Source: Nostoc sp. UHCC 0702 (GTDB taxonomy: Bacteria; Cyanobacteriota; Cyanobacteriia; Cyanobacteriales; Nostocaceae). Taken from it: a stretch of DNA of 64,000 nucleotides. Below are positions 17,431 through 26,695 of this stretch, one piece after another. The position numbers and the translations under genes were made by a program. The notes under the pieces were generated by a model. That model did not search any database and had not been told where the DNA came from. It saw nothing but the letters and a program-made list of their open reading frames with translations. The stretch is from NCBI GenBank assembly GCA_017164015.1, contig CP071065.1, positions 5,966,091-6,030,090 of the forward strand. The letters run 5' to 3'. The stretch's first letter is position 1. Every line of letters begins with the position of its first letter.

Positions 17431-19902
17431 TCAAGTCAAAATCGCTCCACCCATCAACCGCTCATACCGATACTTCAACTCTGCTTTCATCAAATACCAA
17501 CGCTCTAGAGTTGCATCTATTTCTATCACTTTCTCTGCTGCTTGCCGCGCCAACAGCAAAACTTCGTCATCTTCCACCAAACTTGCTAAGGTAAAATCTG
17601 GCACACCCGATTGACGAGTTCCTAGCACTTCTCCAGGGCCGCGAAACCGCATATCCATTTCCGAGATAAAAAAGCCATCCTGGGACTGTTCCAACACCTT
17701 CAGCCGTTGTTGAGCATCAGGACTTCTGGAACTGCTCATTAATAAACAGTAAGACTGAGCCGCGCCACGACCAACACGCCCCCGCAATTGATGCAGCTGC
17801 GATAAACCAAAACGCTCTGCATTTTCAATGAGCATTACCGTTGCATTAGGCACATCAACACCAACTTCAATCACAGTGGTAGAAACTAGAATTTTTGTCT
17901 CGTTATCTCGGAATTTAGTAATTGCTTCATCTTTCTCAGCCGAACTCATGCGACCGTGCAACAGCCCCACTTGAAAGTCGGGAAAAACACTTTCTTGTAG
18001 CTTTTGATGCTCATCCACAGCCGATCGCAAATCCAGTTTCTCTGATTCTTCCACCAACGGCAACACCACATAAACTTGTCTTCCTTGGACAATCTCCCGG
18101 CGCATCAAATCGTAAGCATGGGTGCGTTGCTGACCTGTCAACAAAGTGGTTTGAATCTTTTGCCGCCCTGGTGGTAACTCATCAATTTGGCTGACATCCA
18201 AATCCCCATGTATCGTAAGTGCTAATGTCCGAGGAATTGGCGTAGCTGTCATAGTTAACACATGGGGTTGTTCACCCTTTTGTTGTAACAACGCCCGCTG
18301 TTTGACCCCAAAACGATGCTGTTCATCAATCACCGCCAACCCCAATTTTTGGAAATTTACAGGGTCTTGAATCAAGGCGTGAGTTCCCACCAACAAAGGT
18401 AATTCACCAGTTTCCAGTTGAGAATGGATTTGTCGCCTTTTCGCAGCTTTAGTAGAACCCGTCAGTAATTCCACTGGTAAATGCAGCAGATTAAACCAGC
18501 CAACTAACTTGCGATAATGCTGTTCTGCTAAAACTTCCGTGGGAGCCATTAGTGCAGCTTGGTAGCCAGATTGAATTGCTGCAAGGATGGCAATTACAGC
18601 AACCACAGTTTTACCAGAACCAACATCGCCCTGTACCAGACGATTCATCGGTGCAGGTTTTTGCAAGTCGTTGAGAATATCGTTAAGGACTCGTTGCTGC
18701 GCCCCAGTCAGTTGAAAAGGCAGCAAGTCGTAGAATTTCTCAATTAACTGACCTTTGGGGGCAAGAATCGCACTGGTTTGGATAGCTTTTGCTTGCTGCT
18801 GACGTTGTAGTAAACCGAGTTGCAGGTAGAAAAATTCATCAAATACCAGGCGGCGACGGGCAACTTGTAAGGTGGCGCTATCGGTGGGAAAGTGGATATT
18901 AGCGATCGCATCCTTCAATTCCATCAAACCATACTTCTCTCGCAAACCACTGGGTAGAGGGTCTTTGATCTGAACCGCAGCTGGCAAAGCGGCAATTACC
19001 GCCTGTCGTACCATACTTGCCATCACTCCCTCAGTTAGAGCATAAATTGGCACTACCCGCCCGATACTTAGCGATTCAATGGTATCTCCCGGATTTGCCA
19101 AAACTTCCAGTTCTGGGTTATCCAGCGTCAAGCCATATTTACTACCTTTGACCAACCCACAGGCCGCCACAACACTACCCACTGGATAGCGGCGTTTTAA
19201 ACTTTCTTGCCAAGCGCGACTAGTAAAACGCGTCCCAGCAGAAAAGCGATTAATTTTGATTTGACCTGTATTATCTTTTACTACCAGTTCTAAAATCGAT
19301 AATTTCTTATTCTTGGGGCTAGTAAAGCAATTGCAACGCTTCACCGTCGCCACAATTGTCACAGTCTCACCCGCTTGTAACTCGCGGATATTCACTTGAC
19401 GCGCATAGTCAATGTGGTCACGAGGATAGTAAAAAAGTAGGTCACGCACAGTATACAAACCCAGAGCCACCAATTTGTCAGCTTTTCTAATACCTATTTC
19501 AGGTAAGTCGCTGAGTTTTTGGTCAATTTTCGGAGCCAGCCTGCGACTGACTTCAACAACAATTGGAGACTTAGGATTTTGGTAAACTTTCGATTCATAA
19601 CCTCTCCCCTGCTCCCCTGGCTCTTCCTGCTGTTTTTGCAACTCAAACAGATACCTGCGAGTTTCTGCTACTAAATGTTGTCTGTCTTCCGTCCCCAGAT
19701 TGGGATAGCTAGCAAATTTCACTGCTAGTTCTTGCCAGTGGCGGCGTTCAATAGAGGGTAAAGCTGTAGGAAACTTGCCAAAAGTCAGGCTCAGAAATTC
19801 ACTGAAGCGGTACTGTTTGCCCACCAAATCTCTAAAGCCATGTTCCGCCTCTATTGCTAAGGCTTTGTGCAATCGTATCCAATCTGGTGTGTCATTAGTC
19901 AT
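17431..19902 (-). CDS. recG: ATP-dependent DNA helicase RecG
   Basis: 823 residues, typical of cyanobacterial RecG with an N-terminal extension of about 130 residues. The wedge/OB domain (ETVTIVATVKRCNCF onward) is followed by the helicase core: Walker A VQGDVGSGKTVVA, VIDEQHRFGV (DEQH box), MTATPIPRTLALTIHGD, LHGRMSSAEKDEA and QLRGRVGRG. The C-terminal RecG part includes GPGEVLGTRQSG. It remodels stalled forks and Holliday junctions. Transcribed alone; heptamer repeats and a 46-bp dispersed repeat lie upstream. Confidence 0.97.
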   Translation of the reverse strand: MTNDTPDWIRLHKALAIEAEHGFRDLVGKQYRFSEFLSLTFGKFPTALPSIERRHWQELAVKFASYPNLGTEDRQHLVAETRRYLFELQKQQEEPGEQGRGYESKVYQNPKSPIVVEVSRRLAPKIDQKLSDLPEIGIRKADKLVALGLYTVRDLLFYYPRDHIDYARQVNIRELQAGETVTIVATVKRCNCFTSPKNKKLSILELVVKDNTGQIKINRFSAGTRFTSRAWQESLKRRYPVGSVVAACGLVKGSKYGLTLDNPELEVLANPGDTIESLSIGRVVPIYALTEGVMASMVRQAVIAALPAAVQIKDPLPSGLREKYGLMELKDAIANIHFPTDSATLQVARRRLVFDEFFYLQLGLLQRQQQAKAIQTSAILAPKGQLIEKFYDLLPFQLTGAQQRVLNDILNDLQKPAPMNRLVQGDVGSGKTVVAVIAILAAIQSGYQAALMAPTEVLAEQHYRKLVGWFNLLHLPVELLTGSTKAAKRRQIHSQLETGELPLLVGTHALIQDPVNFQKLGLAVIDEQHRFGVKQRALLQQKGEQPHVLTMTATPIPRTLALTIHGDLDVSQIDELPPGRQKIQTTLLTGQQRTHAYDLMRREIVQGRQVYVVLPLVEESEKLDLRSAVDEHQKLQESVFPDFQVGLLHGRMSSAEKDEAITKFRDNETKILVSTTVIEVGVDVPNATVMLIENAERFGLSQLHQLRGRVGRGAAQSYCLLMSSSRSPDAQQRLKVLEQSQDGFFISEMDMRFRGPGEVLGTRQSGVPDFTLASLVEDDEVLLLARQAAEKVIEIDATLERWYLMKAELKYRYERLMGGAILT

Positions 19903-19955
19903 TGGTCAATTGTCAATAGTCATTAGTCAATGGTCAAGAGGAGGGAGTGCGTTGG

Positions 19956-20001
19956 GGAGCCAGCGCCGTGGGCGGGTTTCCCGACTTGAGGCGACTGGCG
20001 T
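19956..20001. repeat. 46-bp dispersed repeat, copy 1
   Basis: The 46 bases beginning GGAGCCAGCGCCGTGGGCGG and ending GGCGACTGGCGT recur exactly at 61787-61832, over 40 kb away. A diverged relative is at about 9500-9530. No coding sense in any frame. Confidence 0.75.
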
Positions 20002-20079
20002 CCGGCGAGCCGCTCTTGTTGCAACTGCCGTTCAATAGTCGATAGTCATTACTTTTGACTCTGGACTCTTGACTCTTGA

Positions 20080-21009
20080 CTAATCTTCATACCAACTGGC
20101 ACGCCATACAGCTTCTGCTTCCGCAACTGAGCGTTCCCGTTGCTTTTTTTGATACTCTCGTCCTAGCTTGTTTAGCTTAGCTAAAATATTACGAATTTGC
20201 TTACGGGCAGACGAAAGCGTCGAGTCGGCAAATTCTATTTCCCCCAGTCGCAGGTTAATAGCCATAATCTGTGTCAGTCCACTGTTTTCTGCATCCTGCT
20301 CATTTTCAATTTCAATTACCAAGTTTAAAAGGTTAGGTGGCCCCGGCATCACTTCGGCAGATGCTTCTGATGCAGCCGCAGCCGCTTCTAAAATGGGTTC
20401 TGGTAATTTTTTAGGTAAAATACCAGCTTTTTGTAATACAACATTAGCCTCATGGGAAACTTTTTTTAGCGTATGCTGTGTTAAATACTCCAGGCTCTGT
20501 TGCCATTTTGCCAATTCTATCGGGTTAGATGGGTCAGGAGAAGTTAGGTAGGGCAGGGGTGGGGTGTAAATCCCTGGAGTGCCGCTTTGTGTAGGTTTGG
20601 GGAGATTGGGTAAATTTGATTCTAAATTCTCTTCTTGTTCCCAGCTGCTTATTTCCTCATCGGGAAGTAGCTGTTCTACTTGTTCTACCTTCTCTACTTC
20701 TTCTACTTCTTCTACTTGCTTTACTTGCTCACTTTGAATATAAGTCAGCAATTGCTCAGCTGCCTTTTGACCCAATTTGCGGATGCCTTGTTGCAATTGT
20801 TGCCGCTGATTTAATGACAAACTCAAAAAGTTTTCAGGATACCCTTGGGTACACAGGTGGTAAGTCGCCAGAATCAACTGCTTCTTTAAAGCTTGCCCGG
20901 CATGGGTTAGATAACTGGCATAAGCGCTATGGAGTTCTTTTGCGATCGCTCCTATCGCTTCTTGCACTGCTGCAATATCCCGCTCAATTTGCTCAATTGC
21001 TCTTGCCAT
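20080..21009 (-). CDS. Conserved cyanobacterial hypothetical, coiled-coil
   Basis: 309 residues; I do not recognise a named family. The N-terminal 100 residues are helical (ARAIEQIERDIAAVQEAIG). They are followed by an acidic valine-glutamate repeat (VEEVEEVEKVEQVEQ, about 97-112), a proline-rich linker, and a C-terminal helical part ending in KLNKLGREYQKKQRERSVAE. No signal peptide or membrane segment. The acidic repeat is encoded by a short tandem DNA repeat (20690-20740). It lies between recG and tsf, on the same strand but with large gaps. Confidence 0.6.
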   Translation of the reverse strand: MARAIEQIERDIAAVQEAIGAIAKELHSAYASYLTHAGQALKKQLILATYHLCTQGYPENFLSLSLNQRQQLQQGIRKLGQKAAEQLLTYIQSEQVKQVEEVEEVEKVEQVEQLLPDEEISSWEQEENLESNLPNLPKPTQSGTPGIYTPPLPYLTSPDPSNPIELAKWQQSLEYLTQHTLKKVSHEANVVLQKAGILPKKLPEPILEAAAAASEASAEVMPGPPNLLNLVIEIENEQDAENSGLTQIMAINLRLGEIEFADSTLSSARKQIRNILAKLNKLGREYQKKQRERSVAEAEAVWRASWYED

Positions 21010-21276
21010 ATCTTCTCTTGATTGACCACCTGAACCTCAATGTGGTACAAATGTACCCATTTATTTTAAAATAATTATCCTCAGAATTTGAGATTTTAAA
21101 GTTTATATTAATAACTCAAGACGATTCATCACCAAGCATCTCCTGAAAATTAATAAAATACAGGTCAGTATAGTTTAACTGACCTGTCTTAGAAAGAGTC
21201 ATTAGTCATTTGTCCTTAGTTTTAATGACCATTGACTATTGACTGATGACTAATGACCATTGACTAATGACTAAAT

Positions 21277-22221
21277 TTACTTGCTACCGATTTGTGCGGC
21301 AACTTCATCAGCAAAGTTACTTTCTTGCTTTTCAATGCCCTCACCCAGCACATAGCGAACAAAGCGCTGCACTTGGATGTCTTCACCGACTTTAGCCTTG
21401 ACTTGTTTTACCAAGTCTTCCACGGAAATACTTTGATCGCGAATGTAGGGCTGATCCAGCAAAGTCAATTCTTTCAAGCGTTTTTCAATCCGCCCTTGAA
21501 CTATCTTTTCTTTGATGTTCTGTGGCTTGTTCCCCAAATCATCCCGCCCCATTTCAATGTCTTTTTCTCTTTGGACAACTTCGTCTGGGATTTGGTCTAC
21601 GCTGACATACTCGACATTGGGACAAGCTGCAACTTGCATGGCGGCATTTCGAGCCAAGTTTTGGAACTCTTCATTAGCAGCCGCCGACTCGGTTTGAGAG
21701 TTCGCCTCGACTAACACACCAACTCGACCACCAGTGTGAATGTAGCTGTCTACTACACCTGGTGTGCCTTCTGCTAGTGAAAAATTCACAAAGCGACGTA
21801 GCTGGATATTTTCACCCAGACTGGCGATGCTTTGCTTGATGAACTCTTCTACGGTCAAGCTTTCATTCTCAATATATGGTTGAGCTAACAAAGACTCAAC
21901 AGTATCAGTAGTGGCTGCTTGCTTAGCTAGGTTTTTAACTAAAGCTTTAAAAGCTTCGTTACGGGCAACAAAATCGGTTTGGCAGTTGACTTCTATTAGT
22001 ACACCCACCCGACCATCGGGCTGAATGTAGGTGTCTACTAGACCTTCTGCCGCAATGCGATCGCTTTTTTTACCCGCTGAAACCAAGTTCTTTTTTCGTA
22101 GCCAGTCTATGGCTTGTTCGATGTCGCCATCAGTTTCTTTCAGCGCTTTTTTGCAGTCCAGTATGCCGGCACCAGTTTTTTGGCGTAGCTCTTGGACGAG
22201 TTTTGCAGATATTTCCGCCAT
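21277..22221 (-). CDS. tsf: Elongation factor Ts
   Basis: 314 residues. The N-terminal UBA-like domain (LVQELRQKTGAGILDCKKAL), the TDFVARNE motif (about 82) and the second subdomain with SQTESAAANEEF identify EF-Ts, the nucleotide exchange factor of EF-Tu. The core is duplicated as in other cyanobacteria. It is downstream of rpsB on the same strand, the usual order, but 436 bp apart because a MITE-like element sits between. Confidence 0.97.
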   Translation of the reverse strand: MAEISAKLVQELRQKTGAGILDCKKALKETDGDIEQAIDWLRKKNLVSAGKKSDRIAAEGLVDTYIQPDGRVGVLIEVNCQTDFVARNEAFKALVKNLAKQAATTDTVESLLAQPYIENESLTVEEFIKQSIASLGENIQLRRFVNFSLAEGTPGVVDSYIHTGGRVGVLVEANSQTESAAANEEFQNLARNAAMQVAACPNVEYVSVDQIPDEVVQREKDIEMGRDDLGNKPQNIKEKIVQGRIEKRLKELTLLDQPYIRDQSISVEDLVKQVKAKVGEDIQVQRFVRYVLGEGIEKQESNFADEVAAQIGSK

Positions 22222-22318
22222 GTTGCCTTAATTCCTAACTTGACCTCGAGTTGTAATTACTCACGGGTGTTGAGTATTTCTATCTTACTCACAAGGATGA
22301 TATGTGAAGTATGAAGTC

Positions 22319-22493
22319 ATATCATGTCCGGTTAAACAGAAGTCAATTGCGTACTCCTTCGGAGAAACCGTTCGCGTAGCGTCTCCCTTTGGGAGAAGGG
22401 TACGAAGTGAAGCAATCCCGAAGTCAGCAGTGATTGCTTCACTTCGTTTCACTCACTGCTGACATATCGTAAGTGATTAGGCGGACATGATAT
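22319..22493. mobile_element. MITE-like element, family with ATATCATGTCCG ends (copy A)
   Basis: 175 bp between rpsB and tsf. Ends ATATCATGTCCG (22319-22330) and CGGACATGATAT (22482-22493) are exact complements, and similarity to other copies extends inward (CTAATCACTTA). The interior has its own hairpins, GGAGAAACCGTTCGC and GAAGCAATC/GATTGCTTC. Other copies: 28756, 38789, 53488, 61476, and a one-ended copy at 63335. Confidence 0.75.
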
Positions 22494-22657
22494 ACAAAAG
22501 GATGAAATTTCAGCCTTTAGTCTTCATAAGCTCAAGTACATCTAAATTGCATAATCACTCGTCAACGACGATGACAGATGACAGTCATCTGTCAGCTGTC
22601 ATCAGTCAACACAATTAGATATGCAATCTTTATGTGTAACAGCTTACTTCATCATCC

Positions 22658-23455
22658 TTATTCTTCTTCGTCTTCGTCCTCGGGAATCACCGAGTCACTA
22701 TACTCGCTTTCATCATAGTCGTACTCTTCCTCAGTACCCTCGTAATCTTCGTAATCTTCTTCTGCATCAAGTTGACCGTGACGACCTTCGTAAATAGCGT
22801 CTGCCAACTTGCCAACTATCAGCTTGATCGACCTGATGGCGTCGTCATTGGCTGGTATGGGAATATCTACTACATCTGGGTCACAGTTTGTATCCAGCAT
22901 GGACACAATGGGAATTCCCAGTTTTTGACATTCTTGAACTGCGTTGTACTCCCGGCGTTGGTCTACAATTACCACGACATCGGGAACTTTCCGCATTGTT
23001 TTAATGCCACCGAGGTATTTCTGAAGCTTCGTCATCTCCCGCCGCAGCATGGAGGCTTCTTTTTTCGGCAATAAATCCAGAGCGCCAGTTTCTTCACGGC
23101 GTTCTAAATCTTTAAGGCGATCTGCTCTAGTTTTGATGGTGGCCCAGTTGGTGAGCATTCCGCCCAACCAACGTTGGTTGATGTAGTGAGAACCACAACG
23201 AGCGGCTTCTTGAGCGATAATTCCTGCTGCTTGCCGCTTTGTGCCGACGAAGAGGAATTTCTTCCCTTGCTCTGCTTGGGTTCTCATGTAGCTATAAGCA
23301 TCTTCCATCAACTGGGCAGTCTGCACCAAGTCGATGATATGTACACCATTGCGCGAGGTGTAAATATAAGGAGACATTTTCGGGTTCCAACGGCGGGTTT
23401 GATGCCCAAAGTGAACCCCCGACTCCATCATTTGAGCCAATGAAACGACTGGCAT
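22658..23455 (-). CDS. rpsB: 30S ribosomal protein S2
   Basis: 265 residues. It begins MPVVSLAQMMESGVHFGHQT and contains KMSPYIYTSRNGVHIIDLVQT, LFVGTKRQA, RWLGGMLTNW and DTNCDPDVVDIPIPANDDA, all diagnostic of uS2. The C-terminal 40 residues are an acidic Glu/Asp/Tyr tail, a common cyanobacterial extension. It heads the rpsB-tsf pair. Confidence 0.98.
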   Translation of the reverse strand: MPVVSLAQMMESGVHFGHQTRRWNPKMSPYIYTSRNGVHIIDLVQTAQLMEDAYSYMRTQAEQGKKFLFVGTKRQAAGIIAQEAARCGSHYINQRWLGGMLTNWATIKTRADRLKDLERREETGALDLLPKKEASMLRREMTKLQKYLGGIKTMRKVPDVVVIVDQRREYNAVQECQKLGIPIVSMLDTNCDPDVVDIPIPANDDAIRSIKLIVGKLADAIYEGRHGQLDAEEDYEDYEGTEEEYDYDESEYSDSVIPEDEDEEE

Positions 23456-23630
23456 GTGTTTTTAACTCCTATTCGGGTTAAACCTCCACCCAGGCGTATT
23501 TCCCAAAACAGGAAACACCCGAATTCCTGGATGTGCGGAATTTAGTTAACTTTACTAGGATAGCACATTCATCCTTGGTAATGGGCAGTAGTGAGTAGGG
23601 AGGAGTGAGTGGTGAAAAAATCCCCATTCC

Positions 23631-24620
23631 CTATTCCCCTTGCAATTGAGCATAGGCTTCATATACGCCTTTGACGTTGTACCAATTGAGGAAAATTCGG
23701 GCTATTTCTAAAGCTAACTGGGGTCTACCTGAATTAATTAGCCATTGTAAGAATGGCGACATTGTTTTCTCGTTTAGTGTGCCATTGAGTGAAAGAATTC
23801 CCCAAAGTAAGCGATGTAACCAAGTCATCTGAATCATCATTCGCACTTCCCATGTAGGATGCTTTTGATAAAACAAAACTCCCATACGCCCGCGTTGAAT
23901 TTCTTTTTCTATCAAGCTGGGAATTTGTTCTAATTTAAATGGTGGATGCCAGTGATAACCAACTGCGGCTGGACATTTAATCAGTTTTAAACCTAGCTTT
24001 TTCAGCCTCACGCCTAATTCTAAATCTTCCCAACCGTAGAGTTGAAAGCTCATATCAAACAGTCCAGCTTTCTCTAACCAATGTTTGGGAATGGCTACGT
24101 TTCCTGTGGCAAAAAAAGCCGCAGAAAAATCTGTCAGCTTATAGGCTTCATCTGTAGGATTATTGAAATTACAAGTATTAATAACTGCACCATAAGTAAA
24201 AAAGCGATCGCTGCCTAATTGCTCTTTTCCTTGCACAAGTGCATCTGCATGAGCTTGCAAGAAATTTTTCAGCACTACTAAATCGCTATCAATAAAAATA
24301 ATCATGTCTCCTACTGCCTCTTTTACACCCAAATTTCGCGCCGCAGATGGGCCAGCATGATCTTGCTGAAAAGGACGCACATGGGGAAACTCATCTTTGT
24401 GTGCTGCTAACCACTCTAATGTGCCATCAGTAGAACCATCATCTACCAAGACAATCTCATAACCAGTAATTACACTTGATACGCCTAATTCTTGCACTTC
24501 CAAGGCTCGGAGGCACTTTTCTAAAATTGGCTGGCGATTATAAGTCGGTATCACAACGCTGAAAAACACAGTCTCACCCACAACAGTATTACCTATCTCC
24601 AGGATAGGACAGGCGGACAC
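23631..24620 (-). CDS. Family 2 glycosyltransferase
   Basis: 329 residues. GT2 N-terminal domain: FSVVIPTYNRQPILEKCLRAL, IVLVDDGSTDGTLEWL, DHAGPSAARNLGV and the DxD site IIFIDSDLVVL. A galactosyltransferase-type middle part follows (AGLFDMSFQLYGWEDLELGVRL). It transfers a sugar from a nucleotide donor; acceptor unknown. Transcribed alone. The start at 24620 gives a 15-residue leader before the first strand; the internal ATG or GTG codons nearby are possible alternatives. Confidence 0.85.
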   Translation of the reverse strand: MSACPILEIGNTVVGETVFFSVVIPTYNRQPILEKCLRALEVQELGVSSVITGYEIVLVDDGSTDGTLEWLAAHKDEFPHVRPFQQDHAGPSAARNLGVKEAVGDMIIFIDSDLVVLKNFLQAHADALVQGKEQLGSDRFFTYGAVINTCNFNNPTDEAYKLTDFSAAFFATGNVAIPKHWLEKAGLFDMSFQLYGWEDLELGVRLKKLGLKLIKCPAAVGYHWHPPFKLEQIPSLIEKEIQRGRMGVLFYQKHPTWEVRMMIQMTWLHRLLWGILSLNGTLNEKTMSPFLQWLINSGRPQLALEIARIFLNWYNVKGVYEAYAQLQGE

Positions 24621-25586
24621 TAGACACTGTTCCTCAGAGGATGTCTCTTAAGTAAAATATATGACACTTGCGTAAGTCCTATCAGCTATGGATACTACTT
24701 AATTACTAGTCAAACTGACTCTTTTTTTTGGCTAATTTGAAGAGTAAACAGAGAGTTAGACTGTTGCAAAAACAAGCTAATGATGCAATTGGGATAGTTG
24801 AGTTTTGAGTGAGAAATAGAGTTTATCCCCTCATGCTGGTGACTAAGATTTATTTGTTTGCAATTATGGGTATGTTTAATTAGTAAAATTACTGAATATT
24901 TTTCAATAAATTACACCTTAATTTTTTATTACTTTTCCTACTTTTCTTACTTTACAAATCATCATGAAAAAGGTAATCAATACTGTAGGATTTACGCATT
25001 GAAAAAACATGACATAGATGTATAATCAGCCCCACTGTTTTCAATACTGTTAATAGTTATGCTAGAAATAGCAGTCAATTTATAAAATCATTTTTGTTAA
25101 CTGACTTTCAGAATTCATGACTCCATAAAACTCTTAACAAGCACATTTTAAAACCCTTATACAGTGGGGCTTTTATAAATATCGTAAAAATGTGCTTGTT
25201 TCATATTTTGCTGGCGCGTACTCGCGCTAGTCGGAGGATCATATCAGGCTAATTACTTGATATCTGCCAAAGACTGTTTCTAGTGGACTTTCTTCAGTTA
25301 AAAAAAATAGTACAAATGAAATGAATTTTTAGATTTAAAATTCTTTGTTTGCTGATTTTGAAGCAAATATCTTACGTGTTTAGTGTTTTCCTAAACTAAT
25401 TTTTATAAGGCTTTTGTTTTGTTTGCAAATAATCATCGTATAATTGTTAAATCTTAAAATATCTATATTTAAAAAATGTAGAAAATTGAGGTTATTTCAG
25501 TAATTTCACCCATGATACTTAAGTAACAGATGCGGTAAAAGGATTGTAATCTCATTCATTCAAAACTTCAACCCCAAAATAGTAGA
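24621..25586. other. Gene-free stretch with repeat ends and one strong inverted repeat
   Basis: No credible reading frame on either strand. It holds a single end of the AGGACTTACGC family (CTTGCGTAAGTCCTA near 24668), a partial end of the ATATCATGTCCG family (GGCTAATTACTTGATATC near 25247), and an exact 14-bp inverted repeat AACAAGCACATTTT (25136-25149) / AAAATGTGCTTGTT (25187-25200) around a 37-base loop. The last could be a transcript-end hairpin or small RNA; nothing else supports either. Confidence 0.4.
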
Positions 25587-26465
25587 TTGAAAATCAACTT
25601 ATTTAGACGAGACAGAGACCAAGCGAATACGGCGAAGCGTCAATTGCTCAAGGCACTCCGTCGGCGTGATCGAGCTGCTATTAATACTTTGATTGTACGG
25701 TGGCAAAAAATTATAGGGGAAAAAAAGTTAACAGATTTGATACTTAAAGAGGTCATGCTTGAATGTGATTCTGATAGTCACCATTGGTTTTTTGCAACTT
25801 TTTTTGGTGAATCAAAGTATCAAGAAATACAGGATAAATCGCAAAATAATGTTTTTCGCATTCTAGTGAATACGGGTTTGGAACCAGGCAAAGATTTCAG
25901 CTTGGGCATAGATGGCAACATGATTATCAGCGATCGCGCTAAGCAAACTTTACTCAACCAACTACCACTGAAACATCAGAAATTGTTGGAAGCACAGTTG
26001 CAATCTCTCCCAGTCAAAGATCCAATTATCGCCATCGAAAAACAGTTAGGATGTGCATTTTTTACAAATTTAACCTTGATTGCGTCCCAAAAAGTACGGT
26101 TACTGAGTAATTCTCAAGCAGCTGCTTATCTGGGAGTACTGCTAGCTGGTTTGGTAAAGCGTCATCCTGCACTTCAAGATGTAGACTTCCCTACAAGATT
26201 TATTTTTAGCGTTCTCCAAGGGTTGCCACAAGAACGAGCAACGGCAATCATGAATGATGAACAAACAGATCCTCAGTTTGATGAAAGTATCATCTACCAG
26301 GATTTAATAGCATCATTGGAAGAACACAAATCCCATAGCCTAGCCGAAGGAAAAAATTTTATTAATTATGATCATCTCACAAAACTGGATTTAGTCTGGT
26401 ATGGGGAGCGTCGGATTTCAGAAATAGTGGCAATGATTGAAGACTGGCATCAAAATAACAGATAG
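25587..26465 (+). CDS. Conserved hypothetical protein
   Basis: 292 residues from a TTG codon; no ATG is available before residue 57. I do not recognise the family. The N-terminal 60 residues are very basic (MKINLFRRDRDQANTAKRQL then LLKALRRRDRA) and could bind nucleic acid. The rest is mixed helical with no signal peptide or membrane segment; the C-terminus is NYDHLTKLDLVWYGERRIS. It converges with lysC; a minisatellite and a hairpin lie between them. Confidence 0.55.
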   Translation: MKINLFRRDRDQANTAKRQLLKALRRRDRAAINTLIVRWQKIIGEKKLTDLILKEVMLECDSDSHHWFFATFFGESKYQEIQDKSQNNVFRILVNTGLEPGKDFSLGIDGNMIISDRAKQTLLNQLPLKHQKLLEAQLQSLPVKDPIIAIEKQLGCAFFTNLTLIASQKVRLLSNSQAAAYLGVLLAGLVKRHPALQDVDFPTRFIFSVLQGLPQERATAIMNDEQTDPQFDESIIYQDLIASLEEHKSHSLAEGKNFINYDHLTKLDLVWYGERRISEIVAMIEDWHQNNR

Positions 26466-26538
26466 GGAGATGAGGGGGATGGGGAGATGAGGGGGATGGG
26501 GAGATGAGGGGGATGGGGAGATGAGGGGGATGGGGAGA
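26465..26538. repeat. 17-bp G-rich minisatellite
   Basis: About four tandem copies of GGGGAGATGAGGGGGAT start at the stop codon of the preceding gene. The same GATGAGGGGG core forms the coding insertions in pyrB (12361-12432) and lysC (27199-27269). Confidence 0.8.
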
Positions 26539-26642
26539 CAAATCAATTCAAAATTGGCTCAAAAGACTTACCTAAGCAATAGCCAAAACCTTTATTTTCA
26601 TGTAGTGGCAATTTATGAATTGCCTAAAGTTCGGTGTAGGTT

Positions 26643-26673
26643 TGCGTAAGTCCTATTAGCTAGGACTTACGCA
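26643..26673. terminator. Perfect 13-bp hairpin between convergent genes
   Basis: TGCGTAAGTCCTA (26643-26655), loop TTAGC, TAGGACTTACGCA (26661-26673), then CTTTTGTTT. It stands 22 bp from the lysC stop and could end transcription from both sides. The arms are the ends of the AGGACTTACGC element family set back to back, so it may be an element that lost its interior. Confidence 0.55.
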
Positions 26674-26695
26674 CTTTTGTTTGTTGAAAGTTAAA

